Shown here one piece after another: positions 20,301 to 28,432 of a stretch of 64,000 nucleotides of DNA; position 1 is the first letter of the stretch; every line of letters starts with the position of its first letter. The notes under the pieces are model-generated. The model did no database searches and was not told the origin of the DNA. It saw nothing but the letters and a program-made list of their open reading frames with translations. A program made the position numbers and the translations under genes. The stretch comes from Flavobacteriaceae bacterium GF1 (lineage in GTDB: Bacteria > Bacteroidota > Bacteroidia > Flavobacteriales > Flavobacteriaceae), in assembly GCA_009797885.1 (NCBI GenBank), contig WNKP01000012.1, forward strand, positions 62,001-126,000, read 5' to 3'.

Positions 20301-20586
20301 CTAAGGCGTCCATCACAAAAATGTCAAAATTCCCATACCGATCGGATGCAAAGGCAATCCGTTTTCCATCTTTGCTCCAAACCGCCTTATAATCATGTGC
20401 TTTATGAAAAGTTAGTTGCGTTGCCACTCCCCCATCCGAAGCCACTCGGAACAAATCTCCCTTATAGGTGAAAACAATGGCAGAACCATCTGGTGAAATG
20501 GCCGGATAGCGAGCCCATTTTGGATTGATCTGTCCAAATGAGGCCATAGTGAGGAATAAGGAAAAAACAAGTGTGAGACGTTTCAT
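17347..20586 (-). CDS. Tricorn-like S41 family protease
   Basis: 1079 residues with signal peptide MKRLTLVFSLFLTMASFGQ. The N-terminal two thirds are beta-propeller repeats of PD40/TolB type (YPAISPDGSAIVFTYKGDL, WSKDGKRIAFASDRYG, FSPDGNLMAFIEDR). An acidic/lysine-rich low-complexity linker lies around residues 565-595. Then come a PDZ domain (GPLDKASFSIAEGSIIEKI) and the S41 catalytic core (TRFNGGGDLVADL, FNESMYSDGHCF with the likely nucleophile Ser). It would degrade peptides in the periplasm; the propellers gate access in archaeal Tricorn. A candidate promoter precedes it. Confidence 0.92.
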   Translation of the reverse strand: MKRLTLVFSLFLTMASFGQINPKWARYPAISPDGSAIVFTYKGDLFRVASDGGVATQLTFHKAHDYKAVWSKDGKRIAFASDRYGNFDIFVMDALGGAATRLTFHSNDETPYTFSHDDTYVFFGAVRQDAVKHRQYPTRVQPELYKVASNAGKVDQVLTVPTEDVQVNNDGRFMLYHDQKGYENAFRKHHVSAIARDLWKYNFEEDRHTQLTSFKGEDRNPVLSKDEKTVYYLSEESGSFNVHRFSLENPGQNQQLTTLATHPVRSLSYGNETMAFSYDGEIYTLRDGDAPKKVNILIRTQDAANTDQFISINSDIREMDIAPNGKEIAFVARGEVFVTAVEGGLTKRLTNTPEQERFVQFTADGNAVAYASEREGKWQIYQTEKVRKEEPYFFAATLLNEKLILGKEVDCYLPEFSPDGNLMAFIEDRRTLKVLNLKSKEEKTLLTPNELYHFQDGDKYFKWSPDSKWLVVSWGKTLSNGEVLLLSSDGSRKENLTQSGYYDFMPKWVDGGKQLIWFSNRDGLKSYATSGRTQADVYGMFLTQEGWDNYKMSEEEYDLMKLLEENGNDEKDENDDSKKKKGKKGENKNEGETKPLVFDWDDIRERKARLTIHSSTLGDAILSKDGEKLYYLARFEKHMNLWETELRTKKTKMLISLGAKEASLQWDSKQENLFLLSDGKIFKVDLAGASKKPITMKSEMLLDTDAERQHMFEHVWLRTNAIFYHSNFHGMDWDMLRKAYEKYVPHLGNSYEFAEMISELLGELNVSHAGGRFNGKIPNEDATASLGIFMDYAHVGNGIRIAEVIRGGPLDKASFSIAEGSIIEKINGETVLENVDPAKYLNRIAGTFTLLEVLDPKTQKRQQITVKPITLAEENWLLYKRWVKTNEKEVEEKSGGQLGYVHIPGMSDGPYRNIYEQMLGKFADKKAVIVDTRFNGGGDLVADLAMFFTGEPFISYETEDRKVGGEPTSRWTKPTLAIFNESMYSDGHCFASGYTDLKIGKTVGMPVPGTCSFAGWERLPDGGRWGVVPVSAKNKEGEWMENNQTEPMIMVKNSPDVIDKGVDQQLERSIEELLLDVGQ

Positions 20587-20610
20587 GCAATCAGGGTTTG
20601 ATTAAGGCAA

Positions 20611-20640
20611 GGAAGATACCAAAAATCAAGCTGTTTACAA
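20611..20640 (-). promoter_or_regulatory. Candidate Bacteroidota promoter for the Tricorn-like gene
   Basis: On the minus strand TTG (20640-20638) is followed after 19 bp by TATCTTCC (20618-20611), close to the TTG / TAnnTTTG arrangement used by the Bacteroidota primary sigma factor. It lies about 25 bp upstream of the ATG. This is a pattern match only. Confidence 0.4.
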
Positions 20641-20829
20641 GAGGCAAGTGACGATAAAGCCACTTAAAAAAAAACTCAATAAACACTATTTGTTCAAATG
20701 CCAACAACCTAACCTTCTTTTAAGGTGAATACCTGCGGATTCCTTACAGAATCCAAATCAATACTGTACTTTTCAATAAAGACGTTTTTATGCGCCCCGA
20801 ATCAAAAAAGTTCAGGGAAATGACATTCC

Positions 20830-22077
20830 CTAATTTTTGTTATATAATTTGAAATAGATAAAAGCAGCAATGGCTCCCATTGCTGAAAAACCGGCCAACA
20901 TCCAAAAAACATATTGATGTCCCTGCTCCCCTGGATAGGTATCCAAAAAATAGCCGTAAGCCGGACCAGCAAAAATATCCGGGGTATACCCCACTAAGGA
21001 GATCAGACCTACTGCAGTTCCCGTTAAAACCAATGGAATCCTCCCTTTACGCATTACCCCAAAGTATAATGCCCTGGCCGCATAAACCCCAACACCAATG
21101 ATTACAACCGACATAAAAAACAGTACCGTGGTAGATGGCCCTATCACGCCGGTAGCAAAAAAGATACCGCCAACTACACAAAATACCAAGCTCGATAAAA
21201 GCCAAAAAGTGATACGAAACCTATCCACCAGTAAACCGACCAAAATTCCAGTTGTTGGTCTTAAAAATTGGAGGAAAGTACCCACCTGGGCCGATTTCAC
21301 CTGATCATACAACATTACCTCATTGGCATATTGGGAAATCACATCCGTTATTTTATACCCAACATAGGAGCATAGAATAATGACCATTAAAAGCCACACA
21401 GAGGGCAATTTCAGCACTTGTTTTAGCTCTTTAGCGGTTATTCGGTCGACTAAAATTTTCGTTTCATCAACGTTGGATTTCATAAACAGCCAAACCAATA
21501 TCCCAATGAAAACAATAATAGCGGAGGCAACATAAATTACATAAGCAAAAGCATTTTGCCGTTCTGCGAGTGTAACTTCCTGAACATCGGAGGACAAAAA
21601 AGCAGCAAATACAAAGACACCCAATACCCCAAATAAAGCACCCGTAAGTCCGCGCCCCCCATCCAACAGGCCAAACGCCTTTCCCTGTGAGGTATCACCG
21701 CCCCAAACGCGAGTGGCTTTTATCATGGGTGCCCAAAACAAAAATATGGTGGTAAAACCCCAATATCCATATAGGACTTTTAGGGTATCCAAATCAGGAT
21801 AACGGGCATACAGTATACCTCCCAGGGCTGTAAGCCATAGGGCTACCGCTATTAGTTTTCTTGGCGGAAACCTATCGGCCAGGGGGCCACCAAAAGGGTA
21901 TGAGACCATAGCAATGATACCATAAATGGCCACTCCCAGGTTATAGTCCAAATTGGTCATTTCAAAAACATCCAGTACGGTAGGCCTAAAAATGCGGGGC
22001 AATACAAAGGGGAGGATAAAAACGGCCTCTCCGGCCAAAATCAGAAGTACAAGATAATACCAGGCAGGTTTGTTCAT
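20830..22077 (-). CDS. MFS transporter
   Basis: 415 residues with about 12 hydrophobic segments. The first cytoplasmic loop carries GGPLADRFPPRKLIAV, the MFS loop 2-3 motif (G-x-x-x-D-R-x-x-x-R/K). WGGDTSQGKAFGLLDGGRGL in the middle resembles the sugar-phosphate/nitrate antiporter-like branch, but the substrate is not readable. The ATG abuts the stop of the DUF1272 gene with no gap, so both are translated from one mRNA. Confidence 0.85.
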   Translation of the reverse strand: MNKPAWYYLVLLILAGEAVFILPFVLPRIFRPTVLDVFEMTNLDYNLGVAIYGIIAMVSYPFGGPLADRFPPRKLIAVALWLTALGGILYARYPDLDTLKVLYGYWGFTTIFLFWAPMIKATRVWGGDTSQGKAFGLLDGGRGLTGALFGVLGVFVFAAFLSSDVQEVTLAERQNAFAYVIYVASAIIVFIGILVWLFMKSNVDETKILVDRITAKELKQVLKLPSVWLLMVIILCSYVGYKITDVISQYANEVMLYDQVKSAQVGTFLQFLRPTTGILVGLLVDRFRITFWLLSSLVFCVVGGIFFATGVIGPSTTVLFFMSVVIIGVGVYAARALYFGVMRKGRIPLVLTGTAVGLISLVGYTPDIFAGPAYGYFLDTYPGEQGHQYVFWMLAGFSAMGAIAAFIYFKLYNKN

Positions 22078-22368
22078 TTATCTCTTATTGGGAGGTATTG
22101 ATGAATTTTTATCCTTCAATATTTGAAAAGCCTTAAAATCAATGGGCTTATGAACATGAGTGGAAGAAGCAGGGTAGTTGCTCAACTGTGCTTTGGGACG
22201 CACCGGCCTTTTTTCAAAACCACCACCGCAGTTGGGACATACATTTTCCAATAGGTGTTCCACGCATGTTATGCAAAAGGTACATTCATAGGTGCAGATC
22301 ATGGCCTCTTTACTATCCGGCGGAAGGGACCTATGGCAATGTTCACAACTGGGTCTTAGTTCAAGCAT
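22078..22368 (-). CDS. DUF1272 zinc-ribbon protein
   Basis: 96 residues starting MLELRPSCEHCHRSLPPDS. The Cys pattern CEHC, CTYECTFCITC, NVCPNCGG gives at least two zinc-binding knuckles and matches DUF1272, a short family of unknown function. The C-terminal ~40 residues are basic and not conserved in appearance. It is directly upstream of the MFS gene in the same operon. Confidence 0.85.
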   Translation of the reverse strand: MLELRPSCEHCHRSLPPDSKEAMICTYECTFCITCVEHLLENVCPNCGGGFEKRPVRPKAQLSNYPASSTHVHKPIDFKAFQILKDKNSSIPPNKR

Positions 22369-22717
22369 TTAAAATCGATTTCGCTAAAGGTAACGATTCC
22401 CAATTCGTTTTGGGAAAAACCTCAAAATCGTGTTGAGCTTTTGATCATCTTTAAGATGCCAAAGGATGGTAGAAACGAAAAAACGAAGTTGTGTTATTTT
22501 GATTTTCATAACGATGTACTTTAAAAAGGAAGTCATTCATGCATATACCTTGACAACAACCTATAATCTGGCCATATCTCCGGAAAATGATGCAATTGAT
22601 ATCACTTCAATATTGGTGTTCAAGGGTAGAATTGAACACCTCTACACTATTTATGAAAGGTTGTTCCAACAGGACCCATAATGCTGTGCGGTTATCCTTT
22701 ACATAGCAATTTTGGAA
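22369..22717. other. Intergenic region with a weak small reading frame
   Basis: About 350 bp between the DUF1272 gene and the NTF2-like lipoprotein gene. A plus-strand frame (22466-22681, or from the inner ATG at 22514, 55 residues, ending IYERLFQQDP) is open, but I recognise no family and there is no supporting context. It may be a short gene or a degraded C-terminus. The promoter of the DUF1272-MFS operon must also lie here. Confidence 0.3.
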
Positions 22718-23197
22718 TCAATTCGATATTGGATAATGATCGGCATCTCCGTACAGCACCTTCCATTGTCCATTACGTTTTTCCCATACAAACGTATTGG
22801 GTCCCCTGGATTGGGTAATTGTTCCATCTTTTGCAACTATGGAGTCAATAAATATAAATGAGGAAATCGCATGGTGGTCTCCGGCCGGAATAATGTTTAA
22901 ATCCTTCCATTCCGTATGAAAGGCTTCCAAGGATTCCATAAAAGTTTTTGTGCCCGTTTCCACCTCCTCGTACGTAATGTAATTGCCATCTACCAACATG
23001 GTAAATTCAGGCCACAATAAATCCATCACTCCCTCGGCATTCATGGATGTGTCCGCCGTATGAAAAGCTTTGACCTGACTTTTTACCTGCTCCACCGGTG
23101 CTACGGAACCCAACTCTTTATTTTCAACTTGCTTTCGACAGCATACAAGCAACACCAGTGAACCTATTAGGAGCTTACAAAATAATTTGGAATCCAT
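22718..23197 (-). CDS. NTF2-like (SnoaL/DUF4440-type) lipoprotein
   Basis: 159 residues. MDSKLFCKLLIGSLVLLVCC is a lipoprotein-type signal (lipobox Cys about 19-20). The remainder has the cone-fold pattern of small NTF2-like domains: an N-terminal helix (VKSQVKAFHTADTSMNAEGV), LLWPEFTMLVDGN, and a C-terminal strand pair ending FVWEKRNGQWKVLYGDADH. Family members range from isomerases to binding proteins, so no activity is proposed. It is monocistronic, with the repeat-bearing region upstream. Confidence 0.75.
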   Translation of the reverse strand: MDSKLFCKLLIGSLVLLVCCRKQVENKELGSVAPVEQVKSQVKAFHTADTSMNAEGVMDLLWPEFTMLVDGNYITYEEVETGTKTFMESLEAFHTEWKDLNIIPAGDHHAISSFIFIDSIVAKDGTITQSRGPNTFVWEKRNGQWKVLYGDADHYPISN

Positions 23198-23678
23198 GTT
23201 TTGTACCTTAAAAGGAGTTGTGATTAAAAATCAAAATCCAATAAAATCCAAAAAGGTGTTTGCACAATAAACATTTGCAGTAACTCGCAACCCTATCCCT
23301 TTAACACCTTCAATTTACGCAATCAAAATCAATAATGGACAAAACGGCTTTACGGTATATTGTGATTAGTTTAGCCTTGGGCATTGAACTCCGGCGAGGA
23401 GGGTCATCCAAGTATTGAAATCAAGACCACTACGCCTGAAGAAGAAAGGAATAAGACTCGCTTCATCCCAACTCCTAACTACCAACTACCAACTACTGAC
23501 TCCTGACTCTTAACTCTTAACTCCTAACTCCTAACTCCTAACTTTTAACCTTTAACCTTCAACCCTTAACCTTCAACCCTTAACCTTCAACCCTTAACCT
23601 TCAACCCTTAACCTTCAACCTTTAACCTTCAACCCTTAACTTCCAACCCTTAACCTTCAACCCTTAACCCCTGCTCCC
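23198..23678. other. Intergenic region: promoter, gene remnant, repeats
   Basis: This 481-bp stretch holds the upstream region of the NTF2-like gene, a short plus-strand remnant (23334-23417, reading MDKTALRYIVISLALGI.. then stop, with EEGHPSIEIKTTTPEEERNK continuing in another frame), and the tandem repeats at 23468-23670. The remnant looks like a small secreted or membrane protein broken by a frameshift; I cannot name it. Confidence 0.45.
23468..23670. repeat. Degenerate short tandem repeats (9-bp then 7/14-bp units)
   Basis: The first ~75 bp are variants of a 9-bp unit like AACTCCTAA; from about 23541 the unit becomes ACCTTCAACCCTTA (14 bp, two related heptamers), repeated about nine times with few changes. 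There are no spacers, so this is not a CRISPR array. All pyrimidine-rich units are on the plus strand. The block ends 8 bp before the dipeptidase stop codon. A related block is at 51084-51250. Confidence 0.9.
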
Positions 23679-24743
23679 CTAGGTCCAAGTCCGCCTTAGA
23701 AAATTGATAAAGTTTTGATACATGATATTCTCGATATCTTCTTGGGTGTATCCCCTGTTTTTCAGTAATTGGGGTACCTTTTGCAAATCCGCAATGGTAT
23801 CGAGGTCCGTTGGACATTGTTCCTTCCCAAAGGCGCCGTCCAAGTCCGTACCAATTCCAACATGCAAGGCGTTGCCCGCCAATTGACAGATATGGTCAAT
23901 ATGATGCACCATTCGCTCCAAGGTAACACCCATGTCCTGGGGTGTTGACCTTCCACGCACCCAATGGGGAACCAACATCCAAGCATCCAGAGCCACACCT
24001 ATGACCGCTTTTCTTTCGAGCAATTCTTTGATCTGTTCATTGGAAAACTGTCGGTTATGATCCACCAATTCCCTACAATTGTTATGGCTCGCCCAAATAG
24101 GACCATGGTATACATCCATGGTTTCCCAAAAACTGGTATCACAAAGGTGGGTCACATCCAATATAAGGTCGAGTTCTTCAATTTTTTTTAAAAGCGCTCT
24201 GCCTTTAGCACCGATACCGCCATCCGAATCGGTTCCATAGGCATAGGTGCCAGGACCGTAATGTGCCGGACCTATGGCACGAAGCCCCATTTCATATGAT
24301 TTTTCCAAATGGTCCAAGGTCACTATGGAATCGGCACCTTCAAGGCTTAGGATATAGCCTATTGGTTTTTCGGGAACATTGTCCTGCCACAGTTTCAAAT
24401 GTGTATTTAAGGATTTCAAATCGTTGATCTGTACCATTTCACCAATAGCTTCCATACTTTGGTACCAAGCCAGTTGGCCCTGGGTCTGTGCCCATGCTTG
24501 ATACGGAGAGTTCCAACCTGGCAAATGACTGCCTTTTTTCACGTAGCGTGCTATTTGCGTAGCCACACAAAGTCCGATGTTCCCTTTGCGCATCTCGGGT
24601 AAGGAAACGGTATTCAAACCCCTATCGGGTTTATCGACCATTCCAAGCTCACTTTTTCGAATCTCCTCCACCGACCATCGTAAATCGCGATTCCACTCCA
24701 AAGCGTTCATCGCCAAATCCAAATGCGCATCGAATAGGAACAT
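23679..24743 (-). CDS. Membrane-dipeptidase family (M19) peptidase
   Basis: 354 residues of the renal dipeptidase family. Zinc-site elements: FDAHLDLAMNA (HxD, residues ~5-8), YILSLEGADS (bridging Glu), ILDVTHLCDTSFWE (His) and WASHNNCRELVDHNRQ (His). No signal peptide is evident, so it may be cytosolic. M19 enzymes split dipeptides and tolerate D-residues at the C-terminal side. It is the last gene of the GntP-RidA-DSD-like operon, where it could free D-amino acids from L-D dipeptides such as peptidoglycan fragments. Confidence 0.88.
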   Translation of the reverse strand: MFLFDAHLDLAMNALEWNRDLRWSVEEIRKSELGMVDKPDRGLNTVSLPEMRKGNIGLCVATQIARYVKKGSHLPGWNSPYQAWAQTQGQLAWYQSMEAIGEMVQINDLKSLNTHLKLWQDNVPEKPIGYILSLEGADSIVTLDHLEKSYEMGLRAIGPAHYGPGTYAYGTDSDGGIGAKGRALLKKIEELDLILDVTHLCDTSFWETMDVYHGPIWASHNNCRELVDHNRQFSNEQIKELLERKAVIGVALDAWMLVPHWVRGRSTPQDMGVTLERMVHHIDHICQLAGNALHVGIGTDLDGAFGKEQCPTDLDTIADLQKVPQLLKNRGYTQEDIENIMYQNFINFLRRTWT

Positions 24744-24751
24744 TACAAAAA

Positions 24752-25864
24752 CTAAATGGTTATTTTATTGTTACGCGCGGCAACACTCCAAATCTCCTGT
24801 TCACCATTGGTGGCGATTGAAATTACCTCATGGTATTTGGCCACGGTGGGACAGATATGAAAAGGTACGGCATACAGAATGTCCCCCACCTCATAAGCAC
24901 TGCTTTTTTGGGTGGTCACCACCAGATGTTCCTCACTTTGACCGATTTGTTCAAAATCAACATAACCCAAAAACCTTACTCGTGGTAAAGGCATTTCCGG
25001 GGCGACTGATTTATGCCCGAGGTCCAAACAGAGATATCCTTCTTTGGGCTTACTAATGATACGGCTCAGCAGTACCGCGGCAGGCACAAATCCCATCTCA
25101 GGAAAAAGTGTTCCATACCGATGGTCCCACAGCAACGAAGTGCCCGGGGATACCTCAACGGTCCCCCTTCTGGAATGGATGGGAAAGGAGGGAGTCCCCC
25201 CTGCAACAATGGTGTTGACCGGCATTCCCAAATCTTCGATATCCCGCTTCAATTGGGTCACCAATTCGAAAGCGGCATCACACACTTTAGTTCTAACGGC
25301 GATATCGGGATTCCGGATATGACCATCGTACACATGTATCCCCTTCACCTCTAAATTTGGATTATCGGCAATCCCCCGATACAGTGCAACAGCTTCCGGT
25401 CCCGGCGCAATACCGGTACGATTCATGCCGCTATTGATATCCAGAAACAGTGAAACCACCCTATGTTTCGTAGAAGCGATCTTAGCGACTTCATCCATGG
25501 TTTTGGCATTATCCACAATTGTTGAAAAATGCGTCTCCGGATAGGTGTCCATCAAATCAAAAAAACGGGTGATGTTTGGTCCGGAAGGTTGTATGGCCAA
25601 CAAAACATCCTTGGCCCCTGTTGTCGCCAGAAGCTCGGCCTCCGCAATCGTTGCACATTTGAACTTGTGGATACCATGCCTCAATTGCATTTCAATAATT
25701 TCAGCAATTTTATGGGTCTTGATGTGGGGCCGTAAACGCTGGGGGCCTCCGGCAATTTTAAGCATGGTCCCAATGTTCTTTTCAATCCTGTCAGGAAACA
25801 CCAACAGGGAAGGTGAGATTAGTTGTTCCGTATCCTTTATGTGGTACCAGTTTTCTTTTTCCAT
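24752..25864 (-). CDS. D-serine dehydratase / D-threonine aldolase-like PLP enzyme (alanine-racemase fold)
   Basis: 370 residues from MEKENWYHIKDT at 25864, 1 bp after the RidA stop. The fold-type III PLP barrel is seen in LRPHIKTHK (about 44-52, holding the PLP Lys) and IHVYDGHIRN, and the metal-binding pair is HIC in PFHICPTVAKYHE (about 337-339). HxC is the zinc pair of eukaryotic-type D-serine dehydratase, while D-threonine aldolases studied have HxD, so I favour D-serine dehydratase-like activity (D-serine to pyruvate and ammonia via 2-aminoacrylate). RidA next door, which deaminates 2-aminoacrylate, supports this. Substrate is inferred. Confidence 0.8.
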   Translation of the reverse strand: MEKENWYHIKDTEQLISPSLLVFPDRIEKNIGTMLKIAGGPQRLRPHIKTHKIAEIIEMQLRHGIHKFKCATIAEAELLATTGAKDVLLAIQPSGPNITRFFDLMDTYPETHFSTIVDNAKTMDEVAKIASTKHRVVSLFLDINSGMNRTGIAPGPEAVALYRGIADNPNLEVKGIHVYDGHIRNPDIAVRTKVCDAAFELVTQLKRDIEDLGMPVNTIVAGGTPSFPIHSRRGTVEVSPGTSLLWDHRYGTLFPEMGFVPAAVLLSRIISKPKEGYLCLDLGHKSVAPEMPLPRVRFLGYVDFEQIGQSEEHLVVTTQKSSAYEVGDILYAVPFHICPTVAKYHEVISIATNGEQEIWSVAARNNKITI

Positions 25865-25865
25865 T

Positions 25866-26330
25866 TCAATATAGTTCAAACATCGCTTCAATTTCCACGG
25901 CAATATTGCCCGGCAGCATCATACCGACAGCGCTACGCACCCCGATACCCTTCTCTTTTCCAAAGACGTCTGCCATTAACTCACTAAACCCATTGATGAC
26001 CAGGGGATGTTGTCCAAAATCGGGCGTGGAATTTACCATTCCCAAAACTTTGATTACCCGTTTAATGTTGTCCAAACTACCAAAATGCGTTTGAATGGTA
26101 GAGAGCATGGTCAAGCCCACCTGGCGGGCCGCCAATTTGCCTTGATCCACATCCAAATCATCCCCTACCCTTCCAATCATCAAAGAACCATCCAATTGTA
26201 CAGGGCCTTGCCCAGAGACATACAGGAAGTTATCCACTACCAAGATAGGGCGATATACCCCTGCGGGTTTTGGCGCCGGTGGAAATTCCAAATTCAATTC
26301 AGTTACTTTACTCGTGGGTGTGGTATGCAT
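25866..26330 (-). CDS. RidA/YjgF family enamine/imine deaminase
   Basis: 154 residues; longer than canonical RidA (about 128) because of N-terminal extension. The C-terminal core carries GVRSAVGMMLPGNIAVEIEA, with the conserved active-site Arg and the Glu near the end. RidA proteins hydrolyse reactive 2-aminoacrylate and related imines released by PLP dehydratases. Its placement between a permease and a D-serine dehydratase-like gene (10 bp and 1 bp gaps) fits that role directly. Confidence 0.88.
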   Translation of the reverse strand: MHTTPTSKVTELNLEFPPAPKPAGVYRPILVVDNFLYVSGQGPVQLDGSLMIGRVGDDLDVDQGKLAARQVGLTMLSTIQTHFGSLDNIKRVIKVLGMVNSTPDFGQHPLVINGFSELMADVFGKEKGIGVRSAVGMMLPGNIAVEIEAMFELY

Positions 26331-26340
26331 GCCTTTGAAG

Positions 26341-27654
26341 TTATAAAATTGTACTTAGCACTAAGGTACCCAATAACCCCATAATACCCACCAAAGTTTC
26401 CATTACCGTCCATGTGGATAGGGTATCTTTTATGGAAAGGTTGAAGTATTCCTTAAATAACCAAAAGCCGGAGTCATTGACATGTGAAAGCATTAAACTG
26501 CCCGAACCGATGGCCAATACCATGAGTTCCGTATGTACCCCGGTCGTGGATGCCAGGGGCAGGGCAATCCCTGCAGCCGTTAGGCCGGCTACAGTTGCAG
26601 AACCTACGCATACGCGGATGACCGTGGCGATCAACCATGCCAAAACCAAAGGGGAAAAACTGGAATCCTTAAGTGATTCCGCAATGTAACCACTTACACC
26701 GCTATCGACCAGGACTTCCTTTAATGCCCCCGCACCAGCTATGATCAATAGGATCATAGTGATACTGGTCACGGAGGTGGAAAGGGAATCCATAACGTCC
26801 TTCATCTTTTTGCCCTGGGACAATCCCAAGGTATAAATCGCAACCAAAACGGCAATCAGCATGGCAATAACTGGGTTACCAATAAACTTCAGTATAAACT
26901 TCAGCTGATTATCGGGCAACAATTGTTCTGCTATAATGGCCAGAATAATCAGGATTATGGGCAAAAGGGCCGTAAACACACTTTTAGAAATGCCGGGCAG
27001 CTCTTCTTCCTTAAATTCCACCGTGCTATAAAACTCCTTTAATGGCTTCGCCTTAACTTTCTTTATGGTCCGTGCAAACAGGGGACCTGCCACAATAATT
27101 GCAGGAATGGCAATGATAATTCCGTATAATAGGGTTTTTCCAATATCGGCATTGAACATGGTGGCAATGGCCGTGGGGGCAGGATGCGGAGGCAAATACC
27201 CATGTGTTACAGACAATGAGGTCAACATGGGCAGACCAACATAGAGCAAGGGCAATTTTGTGGAAATGGCAATGGTAAACACGAGCGGAATAAGTATGAC
27301 AAAACCCACGGAGTAAAACATAGGTACCCCTACGATAAAACCGGTCAATACTACGGCCCATTGTACGTATTTTATACCAAAGGCGGAAACCAATTTCGTC
27401 GTAATCTGTTGGGCAGCACCACTATCGGCAACCAATTTGCCCAACATGGCCCCAAGCCCCAAGATCAGCACCAAAAAGCCAAGCGTATTGCCAATACCGG
27501 CCTGAATGGATTTCACCAGGGTTTCAAGTTCCATTCCTTGAAAAATACCTACAAAAAGGGATACGAGAATAAAGCACAAAAAAGCATTGAGTTTGACCTT
27601 AGCAATGAGAATAAACAATATCAATATTCCCAGAGCTACAATTAGAAGTGGCAT
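26341..27654 (-). CDS. GntP family permease (gluconate / D-serine type)
   Basis: 437 residues, highly hydrophobic with about 12-14 membrane segments. Family traits: LGLGAMLGKLVADSGAAQQI near the N-terminus, THGYLPPHPAPTAIA in the middle, and SHVNDSGFWLFKEYFNLS near the C-terminus. GntP members carry gluconate and relatives, and DsdX in E. coli carries D-serine. The company of RidA, a D-serine dehydratase-like enzyme and a dipeptidase argues for D-serine or another D-amino acid. First gene of the operon; its promoter lies within 27655-27826. Confidence 0.88.
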   Translation of the reverse strand: MPLLIVALGILILFILIAKVKLNAFLCFILVSLFVGIFQGMELETLVKSIQAGIGNTLGFLVLILGLGAMLGKLVADSGAAQQITTKLVSAFGIKYVQWAVVLTGFIVGVPMFYSVGFVILIPLVFTIAISTKLPLLYVGLPMLTSLSVTHGYLPPHPAPTAIATMFNADIGKTLLYGIIIAIPAIIVAGPLFARTIKKVKAKPLKEFYSTVEFKEEELPGISKSVFTALLPIILIILAIIAEQLLPDNQLKFILKFIGNPVIAMLIAVLVAIYTLGLSQGKKMKDVMDSLSTSVTSITMILLIIAGAGALKEVLVDSGVSGYIAESLKDSSFSPLVLAWLIATVIRVCVGSATVAGLTAAGIALPLASTTGVHTELMVLAIGSGSLMLSHVNDSGFWLFKEYFNLSIKDTLSTWTVMETLVGIMGLLGTLVLSTIL

Positions 27655-27826
27655 AGTTTGGTTTATGGCAGGATAACGACTCTTTTGTCGAAATCAGTTT
27701 TGCACCAAAGTATCAAATTTTTCTGAAAACGCTGGCGAGTTGGCGCTCTTAAGGGATGACAACACCAAAAATCCACGGAATACCCTGTATCTTTAGCCCA
27801 AGACTTGTTTCAATCACTATTGTCAA

Positions 27827-28432
27827 ATGCATACGGATAAAGAGGAGGATTACTGGACACAACGCTATGATGGAAAAGAAACCGGCTGGGACATTGGCTA
27901 TCCATCAATACCACTTAAAACCTACATAGACCAACTTACGGATAAAACCATAAAAATTCTAATTCCCGGCGCAGGGAATGCTTATGAGGCGGAATACCTT
28001 TGGCAGCAAGGTTTTGCCAATGTGTACGTTTTGGATATTTCGCCGGTGCCCTTAGGGATGTTCCAAAGGCGTAATCCCGATTTTCCCCAAACGCAATTGT
28101 TGTTGGAAAACTTTTTTGAGCATCAGGGTCAATACGATTTGATTTTGGAACAAACCTTTTTCTGTTCCTTTGTCCCTACCGATAAAAACCGTTTTGCCTA
28201 CGCTGAACAAATACAAAAGTTGCTCAAGACCAATGGGAAACTGGTTGGGGTTTGGTTCGATATTCCACTGACCGATTCCATGGAAAAGCGACCTTTTGGT
28301 GGGGATAAGGACTTATATCTTACGTATTTGACCAAATATTTGGAAACCGTGGTCTTTGAACCTTGCCATAATTCCATACCTCCAAGGCAGGGAAACGAGC
28401 TTTTTGGCATATTCAAAAAAAGAGTACACTAA
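27827..28432 (+). CDS. TPMT-family SAM-dependent methyltransferase
   Basis: 201 residues. The N-terminal YWTQRYDGKETGWDIGYPS and the SAM motif ILIPGAGNAYEAEYLWQQGF with VLDISPVPL match thiopurine S-methyltransferase-like proteins of Bacteroidota. The physiological substrate in bacteria is usually unknown; thiol, selenium or halide ions are possible. Cytosolic. Its stop overlaps the end of the convergent membrane-protein gene by 4 bp. Confidence 0.85.
   Translation: MHTDKEEDYWTQRYDGKETGWDIGYPSIPLKTYIDQLTDKTIKILIPGAGNAYEAEYLWQQGFANVYVLDISPVPLGMFQRRNPDFPQTQLLLENFFEHQGQYDLILEQTFFCSFVPTDKNRFAYAEQIQKLLKTNGKLVGVWFDIPLTDSMEKRPFGGDKDLYLTYLTKYLETVVFEPCHNSIPPRQGNELFGIFKKRVH

Noticed and set aside
22466-22681. 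71-residue plus-strand frame as a confident gene
   Set aside because: No family, no promoter or neighbour support; kept only as a note under the intergenic region.
23468-23670. CRISPR-like array
   Set aside because: Repeats are contiguous and degenerate with no unique spacers, and there are no cas genes nearby.
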